Positions 1 through 10,469 of a stretch of 64,000 bases of DNA are shown in pieces. Position 1 is the first letter of the stretch. The number at the start of each line of letters is the position of its first letter. Origin of the DNA: Cephalotus follicularis (lineage: Eukaryota > Streptophyta > Magnoliopsida > Oxalidales > Cephalotaceae). Made by a program: the position numbers and the translations under genes. The stretch spans positions 1 through 64,000 of the forward strand of contig BDDD01005851.1 in the NCBI GenBank assembly GCA_001972305.1, read 5' to 3'. The notes beneath the pieces were generated by a model, which saw nothing but the letters and a program-made list of their open reading frames with translations, was not told the DNA's origin and made no database searches.

Positions 1-234
1 CACTGTCTTCCAAAACACCAACACGCACTGTATCACTTAGACCCAAGGAGAGCACCCACGTGTTCTACACATGATCACTTAACACCTTGGTCTAAGGTCA
101 AAGGAAACATATCCTCCACAGACCTTCTCCTCTGCCCTTCTACAAGGAGCGCTTCTTACCATGATCAACGTATGAAACCCCTAGGCGTCCACATACCCTT
201 TTCTCTCTAGACCCTTGATCACCACCTCTGCAAT

Positions 235-545
235 ATGCCAGACGAGGACCTCGGCAACATGTCAGACGATGACCTCTGCAACATGTCAGACCACAATGCC
301 AGACCACAAGTACTGCAAGGTACTGGGACACAAGCCAGACCACAATCACTGCGAGGTACCAGACAACAAGCTCTGACCGCAACCTCTGTAAGGTGCCGAA
401 CAACAAGCCAGACCACAACCTCTGCAAGGTACCAGACAACAATCTCGCAAGTACCAGGCCACAAGCACTGCAAGGGACCAAACAACAAGCTCCACAAGTA
501 CCAGGCCACAAGCACTGCAAGGTACCAGACAACAAGCATTGTCAG
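235..545. repeat. Degenerate short tandem repeat in LTR D1
   Basis: Words such as ACCAGACAACAAGC, CCACAAGCACTGCAAGG and CTCTGCAA recur with irregular spacing of roughly 25-45 bases. The copies are diverged, so it is older than the 27-bp array that follows. Confidence 0.6.
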
Positions 546-865
546 CCCAGGAGTTCGGCACTTCAAGGGTACGTACCCCTGCGACGTAGTTCGGCAAGTT
601 TGGCATGTCTACCTTTAGGCATCATCCACAACAGCAAGATGTAAAATGCCACAACAATTCCACTACCTGCCCGTAGAGAAGCCATGCACACCTACCCACT
701 ACAGAGTACCAGACCATCCACGGAACAACAGCCCATCCATGGATATCAAACCACCATAGATGCCAACCCACTCCCAGCACCAGACCAGGTAGCCCGAGGA
801 GATTCATGCCCGAGAAGGCATCTTCAACAAAGCACCAGAGAAGCCACTTCGCTCAGTTAACGCTC

Positions 866-1469
866 GAGGAGACCACCACACAAGCAATGCCCGGGGAGAC
901 CAACACACCAGCAATGCCCGAGGAGACCATCACACAAGCAATGCCCGAGAAGACCACCACATAAGCAATGCCCGAGGAGACCACCACACCAGCAATGCCC
1001 GAGGAGACCATCACACAAGCAATGCCCGAGAAGACCACCACACAAGCAATGCCCGAGGAGACCACCACACCAGCAATGCCCGAGGAGACCATCACACAAG
1101 CAATGCCCGAGAAGACCACCACACAAGCAATGCCCGGGAAGACCACCACACAAGCGATGCCCGAGAAGACCATCACACAAGCCATGCCCGGGGAGACCAC
1201 CATACTAGAAATGCCCGGGGAGACCACCACACCAGTAATGCCCGAGGAGACCATCACACAAGCAATGCCCGAGAAGACCACCACACAAGCAATGCCCGGG
1301 AAGACCACCACACAAGCAATGCCCAAGAAGACCACCACACAAACAATGCCCGGGAAGACCACCACACAAGCAATGCCCGGGAAGACCACCACACAAGCAA
1401 TGCCCGGGGAGACCACCACACCAGCAATGCCCGAGGAGACCATCACACAAGCAATGCCCGGGGAGACCT
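866..1469. repeat. 27-bp tandem array (about 22 copies)
   Basis: The unit is a 27-base sequence of the type AATGCCCGAGGAGACCACCA followed by CACAAGC. There are about 22 head-to-tail copies with two or three alternating variants (GAGGAG/GAGAAG/GGGAAG; CCACC/CCATC; CAAGC/CCAGC). Because 27 is nine codons, the array is open in several frames on both strands and yields repeat peptides such as MPEETTTPA, which are not evidence of a protein. The order of the variants suggests higher-order duplication of blocks. Confidence 0.95.
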
Positions 1470-1689
1470 AACTCATCATGATGTTGGAGAAGCCTTACTT
1501 AACGCCCAAAAAGCTTTACTCCACAAGACATCCGGGGAACTTTACTCAACACCCGACATCATACTCACACACTTCCATAGTCGGAACCACCTCGGCAAGC
1601 ACAAATAACAACTCCGTGGAAGATCCATCAACGTGGTCATGGGCTACAGGACTGTACACATCCCTCATATACGCATACAGATACCCACT

Positions 1690-1880
1690 TTCAGAGCACC
1701 GCATGAACATCGATAGAAAGGCTGCGCGAGCACTCCTTCCTCGACAATCACACGTTTGGCGCACCTCACTACATGAACATCGATCGAGGGGCTACGCAAG
1801 CCCACCCCCATCGGCAATCACGAGCTCATCACTACACCATATGAACATCGATCGAGGAGCTACGTTGTCGGCAATCACAT
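1690..1880. repeat. ~70-bp tandem repeat, three copies
   Basis: ATGAACATCGAT recurs at 1703, 1773 and 1841, followed each time by a GAGG(G/A)GCTACG-like word and CGGCAATCACA. The copies are clearly diverged. Confidence 0.75.
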
Positions 1881-2986
1881 AGTTTTAGTTTCATCCAAGG
1901 GGCCCACGAATCACCGCTCAGCCACTACCGAGGAGGCACTTCAACTGGTAAATGCTCAAGAAGATGCTGGGCATGCACTGCTCACCAAGGGACGCCCGAC
2001 GTGGACTACTCTGCAAGGAAGGCTTGCCATGCACTGCTCGGTAGGGGATGTACATCAAACTGACTCCTCTGCCAGGACGCACATCGCACTAACTCCCTGG
2101 CAAGAACATACATCTTACATGGCCATAACAGTTGTATTCGTCACATAAGATCTGAGAATCTAAATGCTAAAACACAAACTCACAAAACACCTTAACACAA
2201 AATGGTTAAGTTAGTATAACCATAAACGAAACCACAGTAAAACGTCACATACCTGGGTCTCTTAATACTAGCTCCTCCAACACTTACCAGTTCCTTGGAA
2301 CTCTGAATCCCCCCCACTGGATTCTTCATATTCCCAAAACTCGAACAGCCCACCTAGAGCTTCGGATCTACCAGCGGATCCACGTTTCGCCATCTCATAT
2401 GTCAAACACACCAGGGATACCAACTCACTGCTCAGTGTATTGAGGAACTCTGAATCCACCATACCACACTGGGGTAAGGACATCAAAGACCAGTGAGAAT
2501 CACCTTCAACCACATTTGACAACAGAAGAAATGGAGAAGAAGAGAAACAAGACTTCTAGAGGAGATGCTCGGTCACACCAGAAGTAAGGATCCAACGAAG
2601 AGGAAGCTTGAACCTCACAGGGAGTACTCACAACTCACCCAGATAGAGTTCACTCGGCGTCTTCCCTTTTCTTCCTTCTTCTTCTTCCTACCTACTTCTC
2701 ACTGGCCTCTTTTTTTCTTCCTTCTACCCAAGGCGCCATATATATCACTTCACACACCCTCCCTGACACACGTCCTTTCACATTGGAAATGAGTAGCTTC
2801 TCTTGTAAGCTTCACTTATGGGCTTAGTCAAAATAAATGACTCTTCTCAACCTATGCCACTTTGGGCCTTAATATTGCACAAGAGAGGACTCTCAAATGG
2901 CTCAAGGAAAAATAATAAAACCCAAACCAGGCCTTAACAAGCAGATGACAAAGAGGATCCTCTGTAAAACCGTACCTGGGTATTAC

Positions 2987-3960
2987 AGATAATCTTGAGT
3001 CTTTCATGTGAGTCATGGTGAAATTCTTGAGAAACTTCTGTTATAATTTGGATCTATAGACTTTCTGTAAAATAAGAACCTTATTTAATCCATATATCTC
3101 TCAATTATTCTCCAAATATTATGAATTTTGTGTCTATAGAAAGCTAAAGGTGTCCTCTACATTTTTCGTCTTTTGGTATTTTTCCAATTCGGCTTTATTC
3201 CTTGTGAAAAATTGGCTTTAAAATTTATGGTTATTCTACCCGCGGGAATGAAGTTTGGTTTACTAAATATATCCAAATGTGTGCATACACAAGTAGTGAT
3301 ATGATGCAAATTAGTTTAAAGATGTAATTATGAGAATGGTAGAGGCACTTAATTAGGTGATTGAGTGAATATATGATAATGGAAGCAATAAGTGTGTATA
3401 TATTAGTTGTTGAATTGGTAAATGAAGGATTATGCCATTAAGTGATTACTATTTCCTGTTAATAATATTTCTGGTTTGTGAAGGAGAGACTTTAGTTTTT
3501 GATGGGTTTAAATGAGGTTGTGTAAATTATAGTATATTAGTACGATTTAATTACTCCCCTCATTCCTACTAATTTTTCGGGTCCTCAAATGGTAATAGAG
3601 AATTGGTTTTGAAAATGGCCCTAAGGGTAATAAGGTGTATATATGTGTGTGTGCTATGGCATAGCAAACTAGTATTTATGTTTTTGGCAGAGGCAGTGTT
3701 TATGATCCTTGATGTTCTTCTTTATTTGCTATACATAGTATGTGCGACTATTTTTCTATTAGCAGGTGTGGCTATCGGGACATGCATTGCAGGTATGGTT
3801 ACTTGGCAGGTGTAGCTGTTCTGATATTATTCTTATATGTAATGCTGGTAGTTTCAGATCATTCTTTTATATATGCAGTGAGGCACATGGGAAACAAATT
3901 TATGTATCGATTTAATGCTATGTATATACCATGTCTGCAAAGAACATTATATTTGTGGAA
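2987..3960. other. AT-rich stretch without recognisable feature
   Basis: The sequence is AT-rich and lacks recognisable domain similarity. A short open frame at 3603-3815 would be hydrophobic, but it has no start context, family match or supporting neighbours, so I do not call a gene. It may be the eroded upstream part of the copia LTR whose end is seen next. Confidence 0.5.
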
Positions 3961-3961
3961 C

Positions 3962-4080
3962 CTCAAGAATACTTGAGGAAGTGGATGTAGGCACATTTGG
4001 GCCGAACCACTATAAAATTCTTTGTCTGCTTTACTATCTTTTCTTTTATTTTGCTGCTTGACACAGTGATGATATCTATT
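3962..4080 (+). mobile_element. Fragment of SIRE-type copia LTR end
   Basis: The stretch GATGTAGGCAC followed by GCCGAACCACTATAAA and a T-rich tail matches by eye the corresponding part of the copia LTR at 40499-40570 (GACGTAGGCACGATC then GCCGAACCACTATAAA). It is only about 110 bases long and isolated, so it is a relic. Confidence 0.55.
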
Positions 4081-4439
4081 TGACTGTTAAAGGAATATCA
4101 TAACGAGGATGATGTCTATATGATAGATTACTCTAAAAGGAACTGCTAATTCCTTCTTCGGGAGTGTGGATATTGAAATTGTATCATTCTTGGTAGGTAA
4201 AAAAAATTGGGAAATGACAATTTTTAGGGGAACTCTTGCAGTTTTTTTGTAGAATTTTCACCCTATTGAATGATCAATTAATTAAGATAAATGACTTGAC
4301 TAAGAGTTTAAATATGAAAGTTTAAAAAGGAAATAGTGATAATAGAATTATGGAGATTAAATATGAAATGAATTGGAAAGATTTTGTTGTGTTGAGCATA
4401 GTTGGTCTAAATTAAGACATCCCTCATCGGAAAGGGTAA
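4081..4439. other. Unrecognised AT-rich DNA
   Basis: I see no coding, RNA or repeat feature here. Confidence 0.4.
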
Positions 4440-5309
4440 TAAAAAAATGGGACGGACCGTTTCACTTGCCGTGACTTGCCACAGAACGCGCTGTCATGGC
4501 CGGCAGTGAGTCTGACTCACTTAGTTGACTCGCCCGACTTCAACAACTCTGTACACATCACAAAAATGCATTAAAACCTCTGGTTCTATGCGTCAACACC
4601 CGAGACTCACCAAGACTTGGTGCTAAATCGCCTCACCGGAGCTTCGACCATGTCGCCTAAGCTCCGGTCTCGCCACCGCTAGCCTCCAAAACATCTGATT
4701 TACTCATTGGTATTGGATACTCATCGTGACTCAGCGCCAAATGCCAACAGGTGGCAGCGAGCCAAACTCGCTGAGTTGACTAAGCGACTAATTTCGGCCG
4801 ATTGCAGCCAAAAAATGCCTCAAATACAATCAAAATGGGTATAGCTGATCTTCACGATGAAAACCAGCTCCATCGGCGATGATGTCGGTGGTGGAAATGC
4901 ACGGCCGTGACGACGAAGCTCAGGGAGAAAAAGAGAGAAATAGAAAAGGAAAGGGAGATTACCGGCAATGGAGAACCGCAATGAAGCTCGCTGTCTCTTC
5001 CCGGTCGTCGATCCCGCACATGCCCCCTATCTCTTCTCTGGTGCGCATCTCTCTCTCACTCTCGCGCAAAAATGCGCATGGCTGCCATGTCTCTCTTTCC
5101 TATTTTTTCTTAAGGCGAGTCTAGCGCCTTCGAGAAAAAACGCACGGCTTCATTTTAATAATAATAATAATAATAATGGAGCACTCAGTGCATTTCTATG
5201 ATCCACACACGTGTCTCTCTCCCCAAAAATCTAAACCATATGCTATAACCACTGTTCATGATTTTATGGTATACACTATACCAAACTTATTGGAACACGT
5301 ATATGTTAC
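4440..5309 (-). mobile_element. 3' LTR part of relic R (minus strand)
   Basis: The right edge ends in TGTTACA next to a C-run that is the complement of a polypurine tract, so an LTR starting TGTAACATATACG runs leftward from 5309. The middle (4490-4800) contains GACTCACTTAGTTGACT and GTGACTCAGCGCC words that reappear in reverse complement in LTR C (29280-29480) and LTR K (59780-59970), which places it in the same broad LTR group. The left boundary is approximate. Confidence 0.6.
5155..5178. repeat. (TAA)n microsatellite
   Basis: Uninterrupted AAT/TAA trinucleotide run of about eight units within the LTR. Confidence 0.9.
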
Positions 5310-6617
5310 AATTCTCTCCCCCCCCCCCCTAAAGAAAATTTGTCCCCAAAATTTACTCACATCACATGGTGAAGTAATCTATGTACAGACTACTCATCTC
5401 GTTTAACATGGATCTATATGATACTTCCCCAACACTGATATGTGGAAGCTATCATGGATACATACCAGTTCTGGAGATAAGTTGATTTGGTAAGCTAAAG
5501 CATCAATACATATAGTGGTCTCAAATGGTCCAATGTCGTTGGAATTGAGCTTTTTGTGGTTTTCTATCATAATCACTCTTGTACAGTGATGCCCGTAGGA
5601 ACACTTTTTATCAAGCTAAAAATTCATATCCACGTGACGTCTACCTGTATACTCTTTAGCCTACTTTGAGCTAATGGTAGGCTCTCACGTATTGCTCTCA
5701 CAAATATTATCCAAACATGAGTGTATCTAGTGTTTCTAACCATACAAAGTTTCACTGGGGTGTCATGCCACTAGCCTGTGTCCATGAAAGTCAGGTGACA
5801 AGCCCATATTTGTACTATTCTCGCCCAAGCGTGCTTACTTCGAAGTTCTGATGGGATCCAGTACATTAGTGCTGGTATGATCAAACCCTAAAGCGGTCTA
5901 GATCATAGATGAGCCAAATCGATAGAAGTGAACAGTTTGGGTAGGTCATTCTAGTATGACTTATATTGCATCGTACCTTAGCTATGTCCATGTCAGTCAT
6001 GTGATGAAGTCCATCATGACATGCTTCTGCTTCCTCTTAAGAATATAGAGTAGCTGTAATAGTTGCAAAGGTTACGGTTACTCTGTATTGACTTACTGGT
6101 ATGTTGAACAGCTGGCTACCAAAGCTAAGATATCTCTCTTTATGTTGCCCTACCAGAAGTGCTCCCTCAAGTTATGATACACTTGGAACTACTAGGATGC
6201 ATCGCGTAAGATGAGTTATGGCCTTCTCAAAAACTTACGTTTGACAGCTTCATTGTGAAAAGCACATAACCTGTCCCCATACGTCAGCATTTCGTTATCT
6301 CAAGTGAGTAGTAGGTGTGCTTACGATCTTATCACTGTGCGTCACTGATCCTGTCCTGCAATATCGATCTTACCCGAGGAGTAGACAAAAGAGTTCTGCT
6401 GCCTGAGGCTGACAAGTTCAAGTGCAAGGATCTGGCTCCTCCAATAAAATGGATAACTCATCCGAAGATAAGCAGGAGAAGTAGAAATATTCTTACTTAA
6501 AGCATAAGTAACCATGCTTGCATTGCCCTGAAGTATTCGTTTGCATAATCATAGTCTTTAATCATCTCCATCCATCTCTGCTTGAGGTTCAAATCCCTAT
6601 CTTTAAAGATCTGTGTG
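5310..6617 (-). pseudogene. Gypsy pol remnant: RNase H end and integrase (relic R)
   Basis: Read on the minus strand, 6610-6500 gives DLNLKQR-like and EMIKDYDY residues, matching the end of the gypsy RNase H domain. 5560-5430 gives IGPFE, DALAYQI and LSPEL, matching the integrase C-terminal region that in intact copies reads IGPFEI, VAYRLALPPELS and then HNVFHVS. A polypurine tract (run of C on the plus strand, 5316-5330) and a FDSRTNFLWG-like end precede the LTR. Many stops and frameshifts make it non-functional. It stops abruptly at 6617 against 18S rDNA. Confidence 0.7.
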
Positions 6618-7112
6618 GAGCCTGATATTGTTATTTATTGACATTACATCCCCGTATCAGGATTGGGTAATTTGCGCGCCTGCTGTCTTCCTTGGATGTG
6701 GTAGCCATTTCTCAAACTTCCTCTCCGGAATCAAACCCTAATTTTACGTCACCCATCACCACCATGGTAGGCCACTATCCTACCATCGAAAGTTGATAGG
6801 GCATAAATTTGAATGATGCATCACCGGCACTATGGTCGTGCTATCCGTCGAGTTATCATGAATCATCAAAGCAAAGGGCAAAGCCCGCGTTGACCTTTTA
6901 TCTAATAAATGCATCCCTTCCAGAAGTCAGGGTTTGTTGCATGTATTAGCTCTAGAATTACAACGGTTATCCGAGTAGCAGATACCATCAAACAAACTAT
7001 AACTGATTTAATGAGAAATTTACAGTTTCACAGTCTGAATTAGTTCATACTTACACATACATGGCTTAATCTTTGAGACAAGCATATGAATACCGGCAGG
7101 ATCAACCAGGTA
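6618..7112 (-). rRNA. 18S rRNA 5' end, decayed fragment (pseudogene)
   Basis: The minus strand begins TACCTGGTTGATCCTGCC (7112-7095), the universal 5' end of eukaryotic 18S rRNA. It continues with GCTTGTCTCAAAGATTAAGC, TAAATCAGTTATAGTTTG, GATGATTCATGATAACTC and CGCGCAAATTACCC, then stops at the motif ending in GGCTC (6618). This is about the first 495 bases of a roughly 1800-base gene. Compared with the canonical sequence remembered for plants it has many C-to-T and G-to-A changes and small gaps, so it is not a working rRNA gene. It lies in the same orientation as the retroelement remnant on both sides. Confidence 0.93.
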
Positions 7113-7780
7113 GCATTCCCACGAGAAGTCAAAAACCACATGAGCCACCCATTCAAGCCAATAGGAACATTTCGGGGTCAAAGAGGCACATGAACATCAT
7201 ACGTGTGGAGCGACGAACGCTTGGCCAGGAGAATAAGGAACGAAGTCCCATGCCAATTTGATATTCCGTATCCGACTGCACGAGAAAGGTCTAGTGACCC
7301 ACAACAACGTCAAATAAACAACGTATGCTTGGAACATAAGAACTACTACATGGTCAGTCTGACACCCGAAAAGGCATCTGGAAAAAATATTCTGAGGAAC
7401 ATTAGGTTTCCATTTCACAGTTATGCAACACAGGATCTCAAACATAACCCACAAATAGCATTAAAGATGCCCGAGGACAAAAAACTGAAGAGGTGTGCGC
7501 ATTGATAGTTTAATGAATCAAAATAGAGCCAACCAAGACACATGACCAAAATACAACTCAAACGCCCAAACGAACACAAAGCAAAAGGTTGTCTAAAAGA
7601 ACCACAAATAAAAACGATGAATAATAAAAGTCAAACATGTGGAAACATCGAGAGAACCAATGCTTGCACCGGTAGGCGTGAAATAAGATTGAGTTAAAAC
7701 TACTCATGTGGACAATCAAAGCATCATGTGAACAAAATGCACAAGCTCAAAACAGGTGCGCAAAAAAAGAATGCACTCTC
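7113..7780 (-). other. Probable rDNA 5' external transcribed spacer
   Basis: Directly upstream (minus strand) of the 18S 5' end, the sequence ending GGGAATGC-TACCTGG continues without a break and does not look like LTR or pol. The position next to the 18S start makes it the 5' external transcribed spacer of the same rDNA unit. I cannot confirm this by comparison, and the right boundary, where Gag-like sequence begins, is approximate. Confidence 0.5.
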
Positions 7781-8344
7781 CAATCTTCTCCGATCTCTAT
7801 CTATTCGAACTCGTGTTCCATACGCTTGAAATCTTGACCTCTGCCTCGACGAGATTCGTAAAACCAATGAAGGTAGTACCTCCAAGAAGTTTGACGTATT
7901 CACAAGATATATCAAGGCTTTTGAGACGAATAAGCTTGGAGAGAAAAGCTACGGCCTATTACTACTCTTAACTAAACACATCAATCATTAAAGGTTTAGG
8001 GGGAGGTGACAACTCTGCAGCTAACTTAGCTGCTAGCATAAACAAAGGTACTATAGGATTATCCCGTATAGGAGACTCGAATTTCATAATCTCAGACTCT
8101 ATATCTAATCATGGTCCTATATAAGCCATCTATCTAGTCACCCAACGGGGTCGTAGCACTTATCTCATTCTATGGGTCCATCTCACTGACAACGAGGCAT
8201 GCTACCTGACACGTGACTCTGACATGAATGCCTATATGCAATGCATGATATGTATGAATTTATAAAATTGAAACCATTTTCTCTTTTTTGTTCAAAATCT
8301 TGAAAACATTCCACTTTAAAAGTGTGGAGAATCTAAAACCTAAA
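7781..8344 (-). pseudogene. Gypsy 5' leader and N-terminal Gag remnant (relic R)
   Basis: On the minus strand around 8020-7800 the residues MLAAKLAAEL, SCEYVKLLGGTTF and GFTNLVEAE resemble the start of a gypsy Gag, where a FxxLxPPTFxG-type motif is followed by a D/N-x-x-x-AE-x-W segment. It is interrupted by stops. Between this and the primer site lies untranslated leader. The homology ends where the ETS-like DNA starts. Confidence 0.5.
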
Positions 8345-8356
8345 GCTCTAATACCA
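8345..8356 (-). promoter_or_regulatory. Primer binding site of relic R (tRNA-iMet type)
   Basis: GCTCTAATACCA is the reverse complement of TGGTATTAGAGC, one mismatch from the Met-tRNA primer site TGGTATCAGAGC used by the intact elements here. It sits four bases from an LTR end. Confidence 0.75.
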
Positions 8357-8360
8357 AAAT

Positions 8361-8385
8361 TGTCACACTCATCCCGACCACAATG
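8361..8385 (-). mobile_element. Stub of the 5' LTR of relic R
   Basis: TGTCACACTCATCCCG is an LTR end in minus orientation directly next to a primer site. After about 25 bases it changes to the LTR of element B, so the rest of this LTR was lost. Confidence 0.55.
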
Positions 8386-9377
8386 AAAGGCGTCGATGTT
8401 TTCCCTAAGCATCGAAGTTATAGCGCATTACAGTTAAAAGTGTCGACGCTTATCCTTTGAGCATTGACGGTTAGAGGACCAGAACATTGCCTTCTCCAAT
8501 GCATCCTAAAAATCAATAGATTCCAAGCATGCAATACATGCAGTCCAATCTAATATCATTTCAACACCACATGCATAGCAGATTATCTATACATGGAAAT
8601 CAATCATGATAACACACTCCAAAAAACCACAACCTTCATACATCTCATCAAATGATCATCTACCATTATTGAACTTAAAATTAGGTTTATAAAATCCCTA
8701 CCTTAGATTCCAAGTTAGGAATCGAAGTCCACCTCTTTAAGTCCACTGACTAGTAGCTTTCGAGCTTCTCAGCCGCTCCAAGTCTGGCCCAGTAGCTCCA
8801 ATCCAGGTTCAACTCCCAGCTTCCAAGTTGGTCCAACAATGTAGAAGTGCTCTCTCTCTCTTGTCTCCTCTCTTTCTCATTCTTTTCTCTGTGTTTTCTC
8901 TCTAATTCTTTCTGTTTTTCCTTCTCCCCAGGTGCATGAGTGGTGACATGGTAGCATGTCTAACACGTTATCAATGACATGATAAAGTGCCCGAACAGTG
9001 GCCTTTACTTGCCCCTCGACACATTTTCTGTCAATGTTTCAAATCGATCTAACATCGTCTTTAAGCGTTGACGCTTATACCATTGGCATCGAAGCTTAAC
9101 TTTGTGCGCTTCTAAGCGTAGACTCTATCGCTTAGCGTCGACACTTAAGGCCATTTCATAAGCATGCGCGTTTTGCTTCCTTAGCGTCGACGCTTTGCTT
9201 CATGGCGTCGACGCTTAGGCCAATTGCAGAATTTTTAATTTCCATCACAACACTTCTTTAACGTTCTTTATTCAAAATTCAGTATCACAAGTTGGAAATT
9301 CCATCATTCTCATTAATTCAACATTTAATTACAATGGAATTACAATAATACATTGGATAGATATTTGGGACATTACA
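8386..9377 (-). mobile_element. 3' LTR of element B (truncated)
   Basis: From AAGGCGTCGATG onward the sequence runs parallel to 35995-37127, the outer part of B's 5' LTR, up to the shared edge GGGACATTACA. Only about 990 of about 2580 bases remain; the missing part is the R/U5 end. It keeps two groups of GTCGACGCTT-type motifs, at about 8391-8470 and 9050-9215. Confidence 0.85.
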
Positions 9378-9391
9378 ATCTCCCCTCCTTC
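9378..9391 (-). promoter_or_regulatory. Polypurine tract of element B
   Basis: TCTCCCCTCCTT on the plus strand is AAGGAGGGGAGA on the coding strand, directly before the LTR start TGTAATGTCCC. Confidence 0.85.
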
Positions 9392-9421
9392 AAAGAAATT
9401 TGTCCTCGAATTTAAACACTT

Positions 9422-9764
9422 CTAGAACAAGTGAGGGTAACTCTCCCGAATATCATCTTCCCGTTCCCACGTTGCTTCATCCGGACGATGGAATTGCCAC
9501 CGAACCTTCACCATAGGAATGGTTCGCTTCCTCAATACTTGAGTCTTCCAATCTAGAATCCTCACTAGCAATTCTTCGCAGGAAAGATTGTCTCATACCG
9601 GGACCCTTCATAATCCAAGATGTGCGATGGATCTTGGACGTAGACTCATAACATGGAGACATGGAAAACATCATGTATACCTGACAATGCTGGAGGCAAT
9701 ACAAGTTGGTAAGCCACCTCCCCAACCCTCTCAAGGATTTGAAAAGGACCAATGTAGCGTGGAG
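9422..9764 (-). pseudogene. Element B: integrase C-terminus with chromodomain
   Basis: The minus strand from about 9565 to the stop at 9422 encodes VRILDWKTQVLRKRTIPMV, KVRWQFHRPDEATWERE and then YPHLF. This is the chromodomain-like tail of Tekay/Del elements (aromatic residues in VRW and TWE). The upstream part linking to the integrase core (9565-9764) is frame-disrupted. The chromodomain itself reads without a stop. Confidence 0.85.
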
Positions 9765-10469
9765 CTAGCTACCCATTTCCCCAAATCTGTGTACACCTTT
9801 CCACGGAGAGACTTTTAGAAAAACATGATCTCTGACCTCGAAAGTCAAAGATCTCTTTTTCACATTTTTGACATAAATCTTTTGTAGACTCTGAGCTGTA
9901 AGCAATCGCTTCTTAATCGGTTTGACCTTTTCCGTAGCCTCCTCTATTAGATCCAACCCAAGTATCGGTCGCTCACCCACTTCATCCCAACAGATAGGCG
10001 ATCTACATTTTTGTCCGTAAATAGCTTCATATGGAGCCATACCAATGATCGAGTGATAATTGTTATTGTAAGAAAACTCAATCAAGGGAATATGATCCTC
10101 CCAAGTACCACTGAAATCAATAATACAAGCTTGGAGCATATCCTCCAATGTCTGGATGGTACGCTCTGACTATCCATCTTTCTGTGGATGAAAGGCTGTG
10201 CTGAAATTCAATTTTGTCCCAAAAGCTGTCTGGAATCTCTTCAAGAAGTTGGAGTTGAAAATCGAATCTCGATCGCACACAATGCTTACAGGAACACCAT
10301 ACGGTCTCACAATCTCCTTTATATATAGCCGAGCCAACTTGCTCGCTGAGTCAGTAACATGCGTAAGTAAAAAGTGAGCGGACTTCGTGAGATTATCAAC
10401 GATAACCCACACTGCATTGTGACGAATCCAAGTCAACGGAAAACTTGAAACGAAATCCATGGTCACGTG
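9765..10469 (-). pseudogene. Element B: integrase catalytic core
   Basis: On the minus strand the order is HVTMDFVSSFP (first catalytic Asp), [14 protein letters not shown] (second Asp), FHPQKDG-stop-SERTIQTLEDML (catalytic Glu in SE), then [17 protein letters not shown] and GMAPYEAIYG. It is the metavirus integrase that inserts the cDNA. One in-frame stop replaces the Gln of DGQSE at about 10170, so it cannot be made whole. The core is cut at 10469 by element A and continues at 25737, where EWKWEHV precedes HVTMDF; the shared ACGTG is A's target duplication. Confidence 0.92.

Larger units (their letters stand above)
1..2986 (-). mobile_element. LTR D1 (partial, minus strand, family with TGTAATACCC start)
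   Basis: The right edge ends in ATTACA, the reverse complement of an LTR start TGTAATACCC, followed by unrelated AT-rich DNA. The same family occurs as the complete solo LTR at 29869-32304, which starts TGTAATACCCCG and shares the recurrent GCCCGAGGAGA words. The left end lies outside the window, so length and target duplication cannot be read. It contains three different internal tandem repeats (listed separately) and no coding capacity. Open frames in it come from repeat units whose length is a multiple of three. The superfamily is not provable from an LTR alone; the TGTAATA start and size suggest gypsy. Confidence 0.7.

Noticed and set aside
968..1471. Long open frames (up to 197 codons) over the 27-bp array
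   Set aside because: The unit is nine codons long, so frames without stop are automatic; both strands are open and the peptides are pure repeats.
3603..3976. Small hydrophobic open frames that could be membrane proteins
   Set aside because: AT-rich DNA gives hydrophobic codons by chance; there is no family resemblance and no gene structure around them.
6618..7112. Functional 18S rRNA gene
   Set aside because: Only about 495 of 1800 bases are present, with many changes in normally invariant sites, and it joins pol directly.
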